The notes: generated from the sequence alone by a model not told the origin. A DNA stretch of 30,865 bases from an uncultured Mucispirillum sp. (GCA_910586745.1 CAJUJZ010000011.1:1-30865); one strand, 5' to 3'. Positions 16,226 through 25,302 are shown, numbered from the stretch's first letter. Translations and numbers: made by a program.

Positions 16226-17350
16226 ATGAATAAATTTTTAGTTATCTTTATAATTTCTATTTTAGTTCCATCTTACTCTTTTGCTGTATCCAGTACAGAT
16301 ATCTACAGCCAGCAAAATATTTCAGGCACATTTGTAGAAAGCGGATATGCAGATACTCTCTTACAGAAAAATGCAAGAAATACTGTTATTGAGATAGTTT
16401 CCAGAAATATTATTAACTACATTCTTGATAATACTGACCCTAATACTGCAAAAATATTAAGCATAAATATGCCTGCTGATATTCAAGTATGTGATGATGA
16501 GTATAATACAAATATAGATAGCGAAATGAGTCTTGATTTAGCTGATGATATACTGCAGACATGCAGAGAAACTCGTTATGCTAAAAACTTAAGCTACATT
16601 ATTAGAGAAACAGCAAAAATAAGCAAAGGCTCATATTATATTCTGCTTGAAAATATATTTAAAAACCATACAAAAGAGTTTTTAAGTATGAAAGAATTTA
16701 ATATTGATAATTTTATTAATAAAATGGCTGTTTATAACCTGCTTTCTTTTAATGGCAAGCCATTTTACAATACACAGACAGATATTAAACTTGAAGATAT
16801 AAAATGTGAAAACAATCATACTAAAATAGATGTTATAGATAAAAATACAAAAAAGCCAGTATCAGAAATTAATATTAATGGCAGAAATTTCTATATTACT
16901 GCGTGTTTAAATAAAAATACTAACAGTTATTTTAAATATATTATGCTTTATCTGAAAAATAATGATGTATACACTCTTTATGAAAGGCTGCCTGTATTTT
17001 ACAATTTTTATTCATCATTTAATCAAGGGTATGACAAATATCAGCTTTCAATAAATTTTTATAATACAAGGATTACTGTAAGCGATATTTTAAATGACCA
17101 TACTGCACTTGTATATAACTATATGCTTTACAAAAAAGGCACATATCTTTTAAATTTTTCCATAGAATATGACAACAGCACAGAATATATCTTCAGAGAT
17201 ACTTCTGAAAATAAATATATAATAACTCCATTAAATATATCATTAAAGCTCTATAAAGATATGGTAGAAAAATACTGCAAAGATAATGCTGATACCTGCA
17301 AAACTATGCAGGTAGAAAAAATACTTCCTATATTTTATGGCATAAAGTAA
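16226..17350 (+). CDS. Secreted protein of unknown function
   Basis: A 374-aa protein with a clear Sec signal peptide (MNKFLVIFIISILVPSYSFA, cleaved after SFA). The mature part begins SSTDIYSQQNISGTFVESGY, has several Cys residues (VCDDE, QTCRE, IKCEN, ITACL, KYCKD, DTCKT) that could form disulphides in the periplasm, and is beta-rich in the C-terminal half (FKYIMLYLKNNDVYTLYERL). I recognise no family. It starts 15 bases after the response regulator with AGG as ribosome site and is likely the last gene of the tat-moaA operon. It has no visible similarity to the exported paralogues at 1-3078. Confidence 0.75.
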   Translation: MNKFLVIFIISILVPSYSFAVSSTDIYSQQNISGTFVESGYADTLLQKNARNTVIEIVSRNIINYILDNTDPNTAKILSINMPADIQVCDDEYNTNIDSEMSLDLADDILQTCRETRYAKNLSYIIRETAKISKGSYYILLENIFKNHTKEFLSMKEFNIDNFINKMAVYNLLSFNGKPFYNTQTDIKLEDIKCENNHTKIDVIDKNTKKPVSEININGRNFYITACLNKNTNSYFKYIMLYLKNNDVYTLYERLPVFYNFYSSFNQGYDKYQLSINFYNTRITVSDILNDHTALVYNYMLYKKGTYLLNFSIEYDNSTEYIFRDTSENKYIITPLNISLKLYKDMVEKYCKDNADTCKTMQVEKILPIFYGIK

Positions 17351-17739
17351 ACTGGTAGAAAAATAGTAGAATGTATTTTCTATTATAAGCATAGACTAAT
17401 TTATTTCCGCTATGTGACAGTTATAAAAATTCAGGTAATAATTTTAATAGTGTCTTAAAAAGTTTGCAATTTTGATTATAAGAAATCAATATAATCTCAT
17501 TTAATAGATGAAATATAAATAAAATAATAAAAAAAATTTATTAATTATTCACACTAGCTCAAATTAATATAATGTAATGTTGACTAATATTTATAAAATC
17601 ATTATAAAATGTCATACTTAGCCTGCTTCCATATCTTACTAAGCTTGATTTTTTAAGCGAAATATCTAAAAAACAAATGATTTAAATATATTATGCAATA
17701 CTACAATATATATAATTTAGATTTTTTAAATACACATCA
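17351..17739. other. Gene-free AT-rich convergent spacer
   Basis: This lies between the 3' ends of the plus-strand tat-moaA operon and the minus-strand META-domain gene. No confident terminator is seen on either strand. On the minus strand about 17570-17670 reads as a short open stretch containing RYGSRLSMTFYNDF, which has the look of decayed coding sequence but cannot be assigned. Confidence 0.5.
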
Positions 17740-18108
17740 TTATTTATCTTGTGGAATAAATAAATATTCACCAATTATAAGATTATTCTCTTTATCAAAT
17801 TTTATTACCAGACTTTCTTTGAAACTGCTTAAATATTTAGTTTCATTGTCCATATCTTCCTGCAGACCCATCATCATAGTTGAACCAAGATTGCCAAAAG
17901 TAATACTGCCATCTTTTATTTTGTATGAGCCAGTATAACTGTTTACACCGCTCGAGCCATATACTGAGCCGTTATCAAAACCTATCGTTATTTTTGGATT
18001 AGCTGCAAGTTTGTATTCTTTTTTATCAAGTAATGCTTCCATATTTCCTGCCCTGCATCCAGCTAAAAAAAGAGATAACAATACTACTGATAATATTATT
18101 TTTTTCAT
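17740..18108 (-). CDS. META-domain lipoprotein
   Basis: A 122-aa lipoprotein with a textbook lipobox (MKKIILSVVLLSLFLAGC, LAGC, modified Cys18). The rest is one META/HslJ-type domain: ITIGFDNGSVYGSSGVNSYT and GSYKIKDGSITFGNLGSTMM match the family pattern in which a GxxGCNxYxGxY core is followed by a TxMAC-like strand, although the two Cys of the classical motif are replaced (GVNSYTGSY and TMMMGLQ). META proteins sit in the outer envelope and have been linked to stress tolerance or adhesion in other bacteria; the role here is unknown. The upstream operon terminator lies just before its start, so it probably has its own promoter. Confidence 0.75.
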   Translation of the reverse strand: MKKIILSVVLLSLFLAGCRAGNMEALLDKKEYKLAANPKITIGFDNGSVYGSSGVNSYTGSYKIKDGSITFGNLGSTMMMGLQEDMDNETKYLSSFKESLVIKFDKENNLIIGEYLFIPQDK

Positions 18109-18116
18109 TTTACACC

Positions 18117-18144
18117 ATAAAAAAAGCCTGCTGACAAAGCAGAC
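18117..18144 (-). terminator. Rho-independent terminator of the holB-metG-tatD-uspA operon
   Basis: Read on the minus strand, GTCTGCT, loop TTGTC and AGCAGGC form a 7-bp stem with one G-T pair, followed by seven or more Ts. It lies 13 bases after the uspA stop and only about ten bases before the start of the META-domain gene. Confidence 0.85.
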
Positions 18145-18157
18145 TTATATATTTATG

Positions 18158-18625
18158 TTATGCTTCCTGAGTACCTTTTGGGCGGACAGTTAAAACTGGG
18201 CATGGAGCTTTACGAACAACAAGCTCAGCAGTTGAGCCAAATAATACATGTTCTAAACCAGTTCTGCCGTGTGTTCCAATAATAATCATATCAAAGTTGC
18301 CGTTTTCTGCCTCTTTGATAATTTCACTGTATGGATTACCTCTTAATATTTTTGTTGTAAACTCAACATCTTTTAATTCTGGTGCATTAGCAACAAATTC
18401 ATCAAACTGTTTTCTTGCACCATCTTCAAAATCTGGTGATAAATTCTGCATAGGCATACCCATTTGTGGTATGTAAAATGCAACAATATTACCTTCATCA
18501 AAAAGTATATGCACAATTTCAAGCTCTGCACCTAAGATTTTTTTCATCTCTACAGCATAAGCTAAAGCATAGTGTGATGCCTCTGAAAAATCTGTAGGAA
18601 AAAGTATTTTTTTTACAGGTTTCAT
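18158..18625 (-). CDS. Universal stress protein, UspA family
   Basis: A single-domain 155-aa Usp beginning MKPVKKILFPTDFSEAS. The ATP-binding pattern GTHGRTGLEHVLFGSTAE (from about residue 117) has the canonical G-x2-G-x9-G-S/T spacing, so it is probably a nucleotide-binding Usp. I start at 18625 because AAGGAGG lies five bases upstream; a longer frame from 18664 adds a non-homologous extension overlapping the preceding gene. Usp proteins aid survival under starvation, oxidative or respiratory stress. It follows a lone receiver-domain gene and is the last gene before the operon terminator. Confidence 0.92.
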   Translation of the reverse strand: MKPVKKILFPTDFSEASHYALAYAVEMKKILGAELEIVHILFDEGNIVAFYIPQMGMPMQNLSPDFEDGARKQFDEFVANAPELKDVEFTTKILRGNPYSEIIKEAENGNFDMIIIGTHGRTGLEHVLFGSTAELVVRKAPCPVLTVRPKGTQEA

Positions 18626-18645
18626 ATGAACCTCCTTATAATTTG

Positions 18646-19011
18646 CTAACTTATTACTGCACATTCTATTAGTTTTTTTATTTCACCTTTTTTATAATCT
18701 TTAGGTAAAATCTCTAAAAAACCAAATTCGTAAGCAAGTAATATATCATCAGCAGTAATATGTGATGATAAAAGTACAACAGGCATATTTGTATGAATAA
18801 AGCCTATATTATTAAACATATCCACCATAAATATCTCTTTCATGCTTAAATCTGCAACTACTGCATAATAATCACTGTTATTTAATACTTCAATAGATAA
18901 AAGCGGGTTAGAAAGCCTTTGCAGCACATACTTAGCAGCATCAAACTCAAAATGCAGTTTTGCAAATACATCATCATCATTAGTAATAACAAGTATTTTT
19001 TTAGTTTCCAT
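18646..19011 (-). CDS. Stand-alone receiver-domain (CheY-like) protein
   Basis: About 121 aa, one receiver domain and nothing more: acidic cluster Asp12-Asp14, phospho-acceptor Asp54 in VVADLS, Ser82/83 and Lys104 in ILPKDY. All key residues are present, so phosphorylation is plausible, although sequence around the Asp is atypical and lacks the usual Pro. I prefer the ATG at 19011, two bases after the tatD stop; an in-frame TTG at 19020 is an alternative that would overlap tatD. No output domain and no kinase nearby. It may work with uspA downstream or with a distant hybrid system. Confidence 0.75.
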   Translation of the reverse strand: METKKILVITNDDDVFAKLHFEFDAAKYVLQRLSNPLLSIEVLNNSDYYAVVADLSMKEIFMVDMFNNIGFIHTNMPVVLLSSHITADDILLAYEFGFLEILPKDYKKGEIKKLIECAVIS

Positions 19012-19013
19012 TA

Positions 19014-19805
19014 CTACCAAACCCCTTTCATAAGTTTCTGGAGATTATTTTCTAACTGTTCCATAAGTATATTATAAGGCATATTTAAAAATTCTGCAAC
19101 ATATTCGCCAGTATAAGATACATTTGCAGGCATATTTTTCTTTCCACGGACAGGAACAGGTGCTAAATACGGGCTGTCTGTTTCTATTAAAAGCATATCC
19201 AGTGGTGTATTTATTAAAGCCTGCCTTAAATTTTCTGCACTTTTAAAAGTTACATTTCCTGCATAGCTTATATAAAAATTCTTATCCTTTATCCACTCAA
19301 GTATATTCATACTTCCATCAAAACAGTGGAAGATACCTTTTAAGTTATTATGTTTTTCTAATACTTTATCTAATATCTTAATTGTTTTTTCTGCGGCATT
19401 TCTGCAGTGTATTACAAGGGGCTTATTAAGCAGACCTGCAATATCTGCCATATCTTCAAATAAAATATTCTGACTATGCTCATCTGGGTTGTCTTCATAA
19501 TAAAAATCAAGCCCGGTTTCGCCTACTGCCACAACTTTTTGATTAGAAGCAAGCTTGTAAAAAGCTTCATAATCTTTTTCACTTATATATTTATCTGCAT
19601 ATTCTGGGTGCATTCCAACTGCTGCATATATATTATCATACTGCTCTGCAGTTTCTAATGCCTTTATGCTGTTATCATAATCTATACCAATAGTGATTAT
19701 CCGCCTTACATTTTTTTCATCAGCAAGGCTTATAAATTCATCAACACTTCTGCCATACTCATCATCATGTATATGAGCATGTGTATCTGTCCAAAAAACT
19801 TCCAT
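19014..19805 (-). CDS. tatD: TatD-family metal-dependent deoxyribonuclease
   Basis: A 263-aa TIM-barrel hydrolase. Metal ligands are the N-terminal His9 and His11 (THAHIHD), Glu in VGETGLDFYY, His in LVIHCRNA, His in GIFHCFDGS, and the late Asp in IETDSPYLAP. TatD enzymes are 3'-5' exonucleases implicated in DNA repair and quality control; despite the name they are not needed for Tat transport. Its ATG lies one base past the metG stop. The pairing metG-tatD is common in bacteria. Confidence 0.95.
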   Translation of the reverse strand: MEVFWTDTHAHIHDDEYGRSVDEFISLADEKNVRRIITIGIDYDNSIKALETAEQYDNIYAAVGMHPEYADKYISEKDYEAFYKLASNQKVVAVGETGLDFYYEDNPDEHSQNILFEDMADIAGLLNKPLVIHCRNAAEKTIKILDKVLEKHNNLKGIFHCFDGSMNILEWIKDKNFYISYAGNVTFKSAENLRQALINTPLDMLLIETDSPYLAPVPVRGKKNMPANVSYTGEYVAEFLNMPYNILMEQLENNLQKLMKGVW

Positions 19806-19806
19806 A

Positions 19807-21735
19807 CTATTTTATTCTTGTACCTGCTGGCACTGTATCAGGAAGTATCATAACATTATGACGCTCGCCATCAAATGCAGCTAATACCATTCCCTGAGAT
19901 TCTATACCCATTAATTTTGCAGGCTTTAAGTTTGCTACTACTGCAATAGTTTTGCCTTTCAAATCTTCTGGATTATAGCTTTTTGCAATACCTGCAACAA
20001 TAGTTTTACCACCATCACCTACATCTACTTTTAATTTAAGCAGCTTTTCACTTTTTTTCACATTTTCTGCTTCTAATACTTTACAAGCCTTTAATTCCAC
20101 CTGTTCAAATACACTGAAATCTATTAATGTTTGTTCTTCTTTCTTTTCTTCTTTTGCAGGTGCTGTAGAAGCAGCTATTGTTTCAAGCATTTCCTTTTCA
20201 TCTATTCTTGGGAAAATATTTTTGCTGTCAGGCAGTTTTACGCCGCTTTTTAAAATACATACACTGCTGAGTGCTTTTTCATCTGATAAATTAATGTTAT
20301 CATCTGCACCAATCTGTCTGCGAATTTCAAAAGCAGTATCAGGCATAAATGGATATACTAAATGAGAAACAGCTCTTAAACCGTCAAGCACTGTATATAA
20401 AACAGAGCCTAATCTGTCTTTATTTGCTCCATCTTTTGCTAAAACCCAAGGTTTTGCATCATCAATATATCTATTCATTGCACCAATACTTTCCCATATA
20501 GAAATCAGTGCTTTATTATAAGCCATTTTATTTAGGTGCATATCTGTATCATAGGCTGATTTCGCAACAGCATTATGTACATTTTCATCAAGCATATCTT
20601 TATCATTATAGACAGGTATTATACCATCAAAATATTTTTTTACCATACCTGTTGTTCTTGAAACAAGATTGCCTAAATCGTTTGCTAAATCACCATTTAC
20701 TCTGTGGATAAGTGCTTTAAATGAAAAATCGCCATCAAGTCCAAATGGTACTTCTCTCATTAAGAAATATCTAAAAGCATCTATACCAAAAGTTTCTACA
20801 AGCCATACAGGGTCTATTGCATTACCCATAGATTTAGACATTTTCTGTCCGTCTACAGTCCACCAGCCATGAGCAAATACTGATTTTGGAAGTTCTATTC
20901 CTGCACTCATTAACATTGCAGGCCAGTATACTGTATGAAACCTTAAAATATCTTTACCTACTAAATGAAAATCTGCAGGCCAGTATTTTTTCTTATCACT
21001 TCCTTCATCAAAATATCCTAATGCTGATAAATAGTTAGTAAGAGCATCTATCCATACATATATAATATGTTTAGAGTTTTCTTCCATAGGGATACCCCAT
21101 GAAAAATTAATACGGCTGATAGATAAATCTCTAAGACCTTCTTTAATAAAAGAAATGATTTCATTACGCCTTGATTCTGGACGGATAAAATCTGGATGAT
21201 TATTAATATACTCTAATATAGCATCCTGATATTTACTCATTTTAAAGAAATATGAAGATTCTTTTAATTTAGCAGTTTCTCTGCCGCAGTCTGGACAAAG
21301 GCTGCCTTCCATAAGCTGAGTTTCTGTCCAGTAAGCTTCACAAGGAGTGCAGTACCAGCCTTCATATTCACCAAGATATATATCTCCTTTTTCCTGCATT
21401 TTTTTAATCACTGCAAGCACTGATTTTTTGTGTCTAACTTGCGTAGTGCGTATAAAATCATCATTAGATATGTTTAATATTTTCCAAAGTTCTCTAAACC
21501 TTGCATTATTTTTATCAGCAAGTTCAATGGGTTTCATCCCCTGCTTTTGGGCAGACTGTTCCATTTTCTGCCCATGTTCATCTGTGCCAGTTAAGAAAAA
21601 TACATCATAGCCACACATGCGTTTGTAACGGCTGATAATATCAGCTGCAACAGTTGTATATGCATGACCAATATGTGGTTTATCATTTACATAGTATATA
21701 GGTGTTGTTACATAGAATGTTTTCTTCTGGCTCAT
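19807..21735 (-). CDS. metG: Methionyl-tRNA synthetase
   Basis: MetG charges tRNA-Met and initiator tRNA. The 642-aa class I synthetase has HIGH at 21-24, KMSKS at 298-302, and a zinc knuckle with Cys129, Cys132, Cys147 and Cys150. After the anticodon-binding helical domain there is a C-terminal EMAP/Trbp111-like tRNA-binding domain (about 540-642, with FEQVELKACKVLEAE, IVAGIAKSY and SQGMVLAA), which usually mediates dimerisation. GAGG precedes the ATG. It lies 23 bases after ricT. Confidence 0.98.
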   Translation of the reverse strand: MSQKKTFYVTTPIYYVNDKPHIGHAYTTVAADIISRYKRMCGYDVFFLTGTDEHGQKMEQSAQKQGMKPIELADKNNARFRELWKILNISNDDFIRTTQVRHKKSVLAVIKKMQEKGDIYLGEYEGWYCTPCEAYWTETQLMEGSLCPDCGRETAKLKESSYFFKMSKYQDAILEYINNHPDFIRPESRRNEIISFIKEGLRDLSISRINFSWGIPMEENSKHIIYVWIDALTNYLSALGYFDEGSDKKKYWPADFHLVGKDILRFHTVYWPAMLMSAGIELPKSVFAHGWWTVDGQKMSKSMGNAIDPVWLVETFGIDAFRYFLMREVPFGLDGDFSFKALIHRVNGDLANDLGNLVSRTTGMVKKYFDGIIPVYNDKDMLDENVHNAVAKSAYDTDMHLNKMAYNKALISIWESIGAMNRYIDDAKPWVLAKDGANKDRLGSVLYTVLDGLRAVSHLVYPFMPDTAFEIRRQIGADDNINLSDEKALSSVCILKSGVKLPDSKNIFPRIDEKEMLETIAASTAPAKEEKKEEQTLIDFSVFEQVELKACKVLEAENVKKSEKLLKLKVDVGDGGKTIVAGIAKSYNPEDLKGKTIAVVANLKPAKLMGIESQGMVLAAFDGERHNVMILPDTVPAGTRIK

Positions 21736-21758
21736 AATTACCTCAAATCCTTAAATTA

Positions 21759-22577
21759 CTACTGTTTATTATTGTTATTATCTTTATTTTTATTATGCTT
21801 GTTATTTTTATTGTATTTATTATTTTCTTTACTGTCTGATATTTTTATAACATTTTCACTATCTTCTTCTAAAAGACCGTCAAGAGTATCATTCAATTCA
21901 ATATACTCTAAATCATCACACTCACAGCCTTCACAGTCATAGTGTTCTTTTTCAAACATTAGACAGCACATTAATCTGCCGCATACACCAGATATTTTAT
22001 TAGGGTTCATAATAAGATTTTGATTTTTAGCCATTTTAATAGATATATTATCAAAACGGCGTAAAAAGTTAGTGCAGCAAAGCTCTCTGCCGCAAAGCCC
22101 AAAGCCGCCAACCATTTTAGTTGCATCACGAACACCTATTTGACGCATTTCTATTCTAGTTCTAAAAACTCTTGCTAAATCTCTAACAAGCTGTCTAAAA
22201 TCTACCCTGCCTTCTGATGTGAAATAAAATGTAATCTTGCTTCTATCAAGACAGTATTCTGCTGATAAAAGTTTCATATCAAGTCCAGCATCAGCAGCTA
22301 ATTTTTTACATACTTCAAAAGCTTTTGGCTCATCTTTAAGATTCTGCTCTCTAGCTTTTAAGTCATCAGCATTAGCAATACGCAGTATGCTTTTCATTAC
22401 CTGTTCATCAGTCACACTAATCATTCTAGGGGCTGCACATACTCGTGCCATATCTTCACCCTTGTCTGATTCAACTACGACAAAATCGCCGTGTTTTATA
22501 TCAAATCCTTCGCATAAAAAATCATATACCTTGCCTGCCCGTTTAAATATGACTCCGACTGCATTATATTCTTTCAC
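21759..22577 (-). CDS. ricT: PSP1-domain protein RicT (YaaT family)
   Basis: A 272-aa PSP1-domain protein. The conserved core ends in two cysteine clusters, LCGRELCC (Cys162, 167, 168) and VCGRLMCC (Cys199, 204, 205), the signature of RicT/YaaT. In Bacillus subtilis RicT is part of the Ric (Y) complex that carries iron-sulphur clusters and directs RNase Y processing; outside Firmicutes its role is unclear. After about residue 212 there is another Cys group (DCEGCEC), an acidic stretch and an Asn/Lys low-complexity tail. The start is GTG at 22577, supported by GAGG six bases upstream, and overlaps the end of holB by 14 bases. Confidence 0.9.
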   Translation of the reverse strand: MKEYNAVGVIFKRAGKVYDFLCEGFDIKHGDFVVVESDKGEDMARVCAAPRMISVTDEQVMKSILRIANADDLKAREQNLKDEPKAFEVCKKLAADAGLDMKLLSAEYCLDRSKITFYFTSEGRVDFRQLVRDLARVFRTRIEMRQIGVRDATKMVGGFGLCGRELCCTNFLRRFDNISIKMAKNQNLIMNPNKISGVCGRLMCCLMFEKEHYDCEGCECDDLEYIELNDTLDGLLEEDSENVIKISDSKENNKYNKNNKHNKNKDNNNNKQ

Positions 22578-23460
22578 TAAATACCTCTATTGTTTTACTG
22601 ACAAAATCATGTTTTGCTAAATCTATATTAATATTATAAGTTAGCCTTTTTAAAATTTCCAGTATATACTCACCATAAGCACAGTATGAGTATATACCTG
22701 TTGTTTTATATTTTACAAGTGCTGCTGGATATATAAACTCCATAACAGCCTTTATTGTCTGAATATCATTACAGCTAATTACAAAATCTGTAAATTTTTT
22801 AAAATTTCTGCTTTCTATTTCATTAATCAGTGAGCCTATTTTTAAATCATCAATCATTAATGCCCGCTCAACTGAACCGCCGGAAGCTTTAATAATATCT
22901 GCCATATTATCCATATCTGGTCTGATATCTGATAATACATTGTGCATATCACTTTCACTTAAAGGAGCAAAATCCACTAAAGAACATCTGGAGCGGATAG
23001 TAGGCATAATCATTTCATATTTTGATGTAATAAGCAAAAACAGGCAGTCTTCCCCTGGCTCCTCAAGTGTTTTTAAAAAGGCATTACCTGCCACTATTTG
23101 AGCAGAGTTGGAAAGTTTTTCTGCCTCATCAAGTATAAAAATTTTCCATTTAGAAGCTAGTCCTGTCATACCAGCACTTTCTGATATATGACGGATATTT
23201 TCTACTTTCAGCTCATTTCCGCTGTATATATATAAATCAGGGTATGTACCTGCTTTCACCTGAATACAGCTGCTACAGGTACACTCTGTAAAATAGCTGC
23301 TGTTTTTACAAAAAAGGCTTCTGGCAAGCTCACAGGCAAACATACGCTTTCCAATACCAGAAACACCAGAAAGTATATAACTATGGCTAAGCCTACCGCT
23401 TGTTATTACTCTTTTAAAAAAATCCTGCTGTTTAAGATGACCTGCTATCTTGCTGCACAA
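22564..23460 (-). CDS. holB: DNA polymerase III delta' subunit
   Basis: A 298-aa AAA+ clamp-loader subunit that helps load the beta sliding clamp. The N-terminus matches delta' (IAGHLKQQDFFKRVITSGRL), followed by GVSGIGKR at 32-39, a zinc-binding Cys set (51, 60, 62, 65), ILDEAEKLS, the NAFLKTLEEP box and TIRSRC. The P-loop Ser/Thr is replaced by Arg, consistent with delta' being a non-ATPase 'stator'. The start appears to be TTG at 23460, inside the end of the preceding gene by 16 bases. The C-terminal third is poorly conserved. It is followed by ricT with overlap. Confidence 0.93.
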   Translation of the reverse strand: MCSKIAGHLKQQDFFKRVITSGRLSHSYILSGVSGIGKRMFACELARSLFCKNSSYFTECTCSSCIQVKAGTYPDLYIYSGNELKVENIRHISESAGMTGLASKWKIFILDEAEKLSNSAQIVAGNAFLKTLEEPGEDCLFLLITSKYEMIMPTIRSRCSLVDFAPLSESDMHNVLSDIRPDMDNMADIIKASGGSVERALMIDDLKIGSLINEIESRNFKKFTDFVISCNDIQTIKAVMEFIYPAALVKYKTTGIYSYCAYGEYILEILKRLTYNINIDLAKHDFVSKTIEVFSERI

Positions 23461-24374
23461 TCGGATTTATCTCCCTGTAATTTTTTTATAGTATGCTCTA
23501 TTGCAGGCATAATAAATGATAAGTTTTCAACAGCACCTTTTGGACTCCCAGGAAGATTTATAATAAGAGAGTTTTTTCTAGTGCCGCATACAGCTCTTGA
23601 AACTATAGAGTTAACTGTAATTTTAAAGCTTTCTGCACGCATAACTTCTTCAAAGCCTGGCAGTCTTTTTTCTATTACTTCTATTGTAACATCTGGTGCA
23701 ATATCTCTTGGAGAAATACCTGTTGAACCATTAGTTATTATTAAATCAAGATTTTGAATATCTGCAAAATCTTTTAAAGTAATATCAAATTTATCTTTAT
23801 CATCTGCAATAATTTCTTTACGAATAAAAGATGTTTTTAAATTTTCGCTGATATATTTTTCAATAGCAGGGCCAGTTAAATCTTCATATTCACCCTTGCT
23901 TGCTCTGTCAGAAAGAGTAATTATACCAACAGAATAACCATCTTTACCAAGATTTTTTATTTCGTCACCAACATGTAATTCACCATTTCCACGAACTACA
24001 CCAAAAATACCTTCTTTTGGCATAACACATTCGCCTGCATGATAATATACTGCACATTTATGGTGGCATACTTTACCTATTTGAGAAATGATTAATTCAA
24101 TACTGCCTATTTGGAGTTTTGTACCAACTGGCAGAGAAAGTAAATCAATACCAACAGTAGTAATATTTTCTGCAAAATCACCACTTTTTACTTTTAAGCC
24201 TTTATCCTGCATTTTTTTAACACTTTCAAGAGCAAGTAAACTTACCTGTCTGTGCCATTTGCCTGCATGAGCATCGCCTTTGATACCAAAATCATTTTCA
24301 AAAAAAGCAGAAGATACATTTTCTTTAATTACACCTTTTCTATCGCTTACAGATATAGTCTGTATTTTACCCAT
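23445..24374 (-). CDS. MOSC domain fused to MogA/MoaB-type molybdopterin adenylyltransferase
   Basis: A two-domain protein of about 309 aa. Residues 1-145 form a MOSC domain (FGIKGDAHAGKWHRQVSLLA, FAENIT, GKVCHHKC, GIFGVVRGNGELHVGDEI). Residues 148-300 form a MogA/MoaB domain (GIITLSDRASKGEYED, SPRDIAPDVT, LPGSPKGAVEN), which activates molybdopterin with AMP before metal insertion. The usual TTGGTG loop reads TNGSTG, a small change in the binding loop. MOSC domains handle sulphur or bind molybdenum cofactor, so the fusion is coherent and complements moaA at 13435. Of two adjacent ATGs I chose 24374, six bases after AGGAG. It heads the holB-ricT-metG-tatD operon, where tmk would be expected. 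Confidence 0.9.
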   Translation of the reverse strand: MGKIQTISVSDRKGVIKENVSSAFFENDFGIKGDAHAGKWHRQVSLLALESVKKMQDKGLKVKSGDFAENITTVGIDLLSLPVGTKLQIGSIELIISQIGKVCHHKCAVYYHAGECVMPKEGIFGVVRGNGELHVGDEIKNLGKDGYSVGIITLSDRASKGEYEDLTGPAIEKYISENLKTSFIRKEIIADDKDKFDITLKDFADIQNLDLIITNGSTGISPRDIAPDVTIEVIEKRLPGFEEVMRAESFKITVNSIVSRAVCGTRKNSLIINLPGSPKGAVENLSFIMPAIEHTIKKLQGDKSDCAAR

Positions 24375-24589
24375 CATATTCTCCTAGTTTGTTTTTGTTT
24401 TACAATGCTACATCATATCAATAAATCTAATTTTATGCAACAAGATAAATTTTTATTTTTTAGTATATTAATACTTAAAAGCCTGACAGAAAAATGAATT
24501 TATAATGAAATACAAATTTGACAACAGTAGATATAAATAAGAAGCTTGAGTTTGCAAATAATTTTACTTAAATATCTATAATGAATAAA

Positions 24590-25186
24590 ACTGAATATAA
24601 AAAGATTGTGATACATATTTAAGCAAGTTACTTACAATATGCACAATATAAAGCCGTATCTTATTTTTTGGAAATACTGTATTAACAGCTTAAGGAAAGC
24701 TCTTTAAACTATCTACACTTGCTGTATAATATCCCTGCATTCCACGCATTTGTAACTCGCTTAAAACCTGTATCCAAAACTTTGAACCTTTAGTCTCACT
24801 TATCCACATACTAAGAAGCTCTTTTTTTTACACTCCATCTTTACTGCCAAAATTGATTTATTAATTACTCTCTTATCTTATGTTACTTTTACTACTATAC
24901 ATTCCAAATATATTATTTCTAATAGGAGATTTTGCCAATTTAGGATACTTTCCATTACTTTTTCAGTTACCCGTGATGCTAAGGCAGGTGGTATATCAAT
25001 TCCATATATTTCTTCAAAGGTTGATACTATATGTGTCTACTCATGCCACTGGCATATAATGCTAATATCTGGTCATCCACTATACTTGCTTTACAAGGTT
25101 GAATTACTGTCTTTTAGGGTGCTTAAATATATTTTTCCTGCTTCTGCCTGAATACTCTTACTGCTGTACTCATTACGACTACTGCT
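24590..25186 (-). pseudogene. Decayed IS256-family transposase
   Basis: On the minus strand successive frames give the order of an IS256 (Mutator-like) transposase: RNEYSSKSIQAEAGKIYLST (about 25177-25094), DDQILALYASGM (near 25077), EEIYGIDIPPALASRVTEKV, DKRVINKSI, then KELLSMWISE, SKFWIQVLSELQMRGMQGYY and ASVDSLKSFP with the second catalytic Asp (about 24680), and finally VHIVSNLLKYVS near 24600. At least three frameshifts and several stops interrupt it, the first catalytic Asp is not visible, and the N-terminal quarter and the last third are missing. It cannot encode a functional enzyme. No complete terminal inverted repeats were found. The flanks 24375-24589 and 25187-25244 hold nothing recognisable. 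Confidence 0.85.
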
Positions 25187-25244
25187 TAATGGTCAGAATT
25201 TATAAACAAAAATAAAGATAATACAGATAAAGCATAAACTTTCA

Positions 25245-25273
25245 TTGCACACACATAAAAAATAATATATAAA
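25245..25273 (+). promoter_or_regulatory. Possible sigma70-type promoter for tmk
   Basis: TTGCAC (25245-25250) and TATAAA (25268-25273) are 17 bases apart, about 30 bases before the tmk ATG. The -35 match is only partial. Confidence 0.3.
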
Positions 25274-25302
25274 TTTATAATTAATTTGTATAAAGGTGAA
25301 AT

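Noticed and set aside
17570..17670. Minus-strand fragment with RYGSRLSMTFYNDF that looks like decayed coding sequence
   Set aside because: Too short, no start, no ribosome site and no family I can name; noted only within the gap entry.
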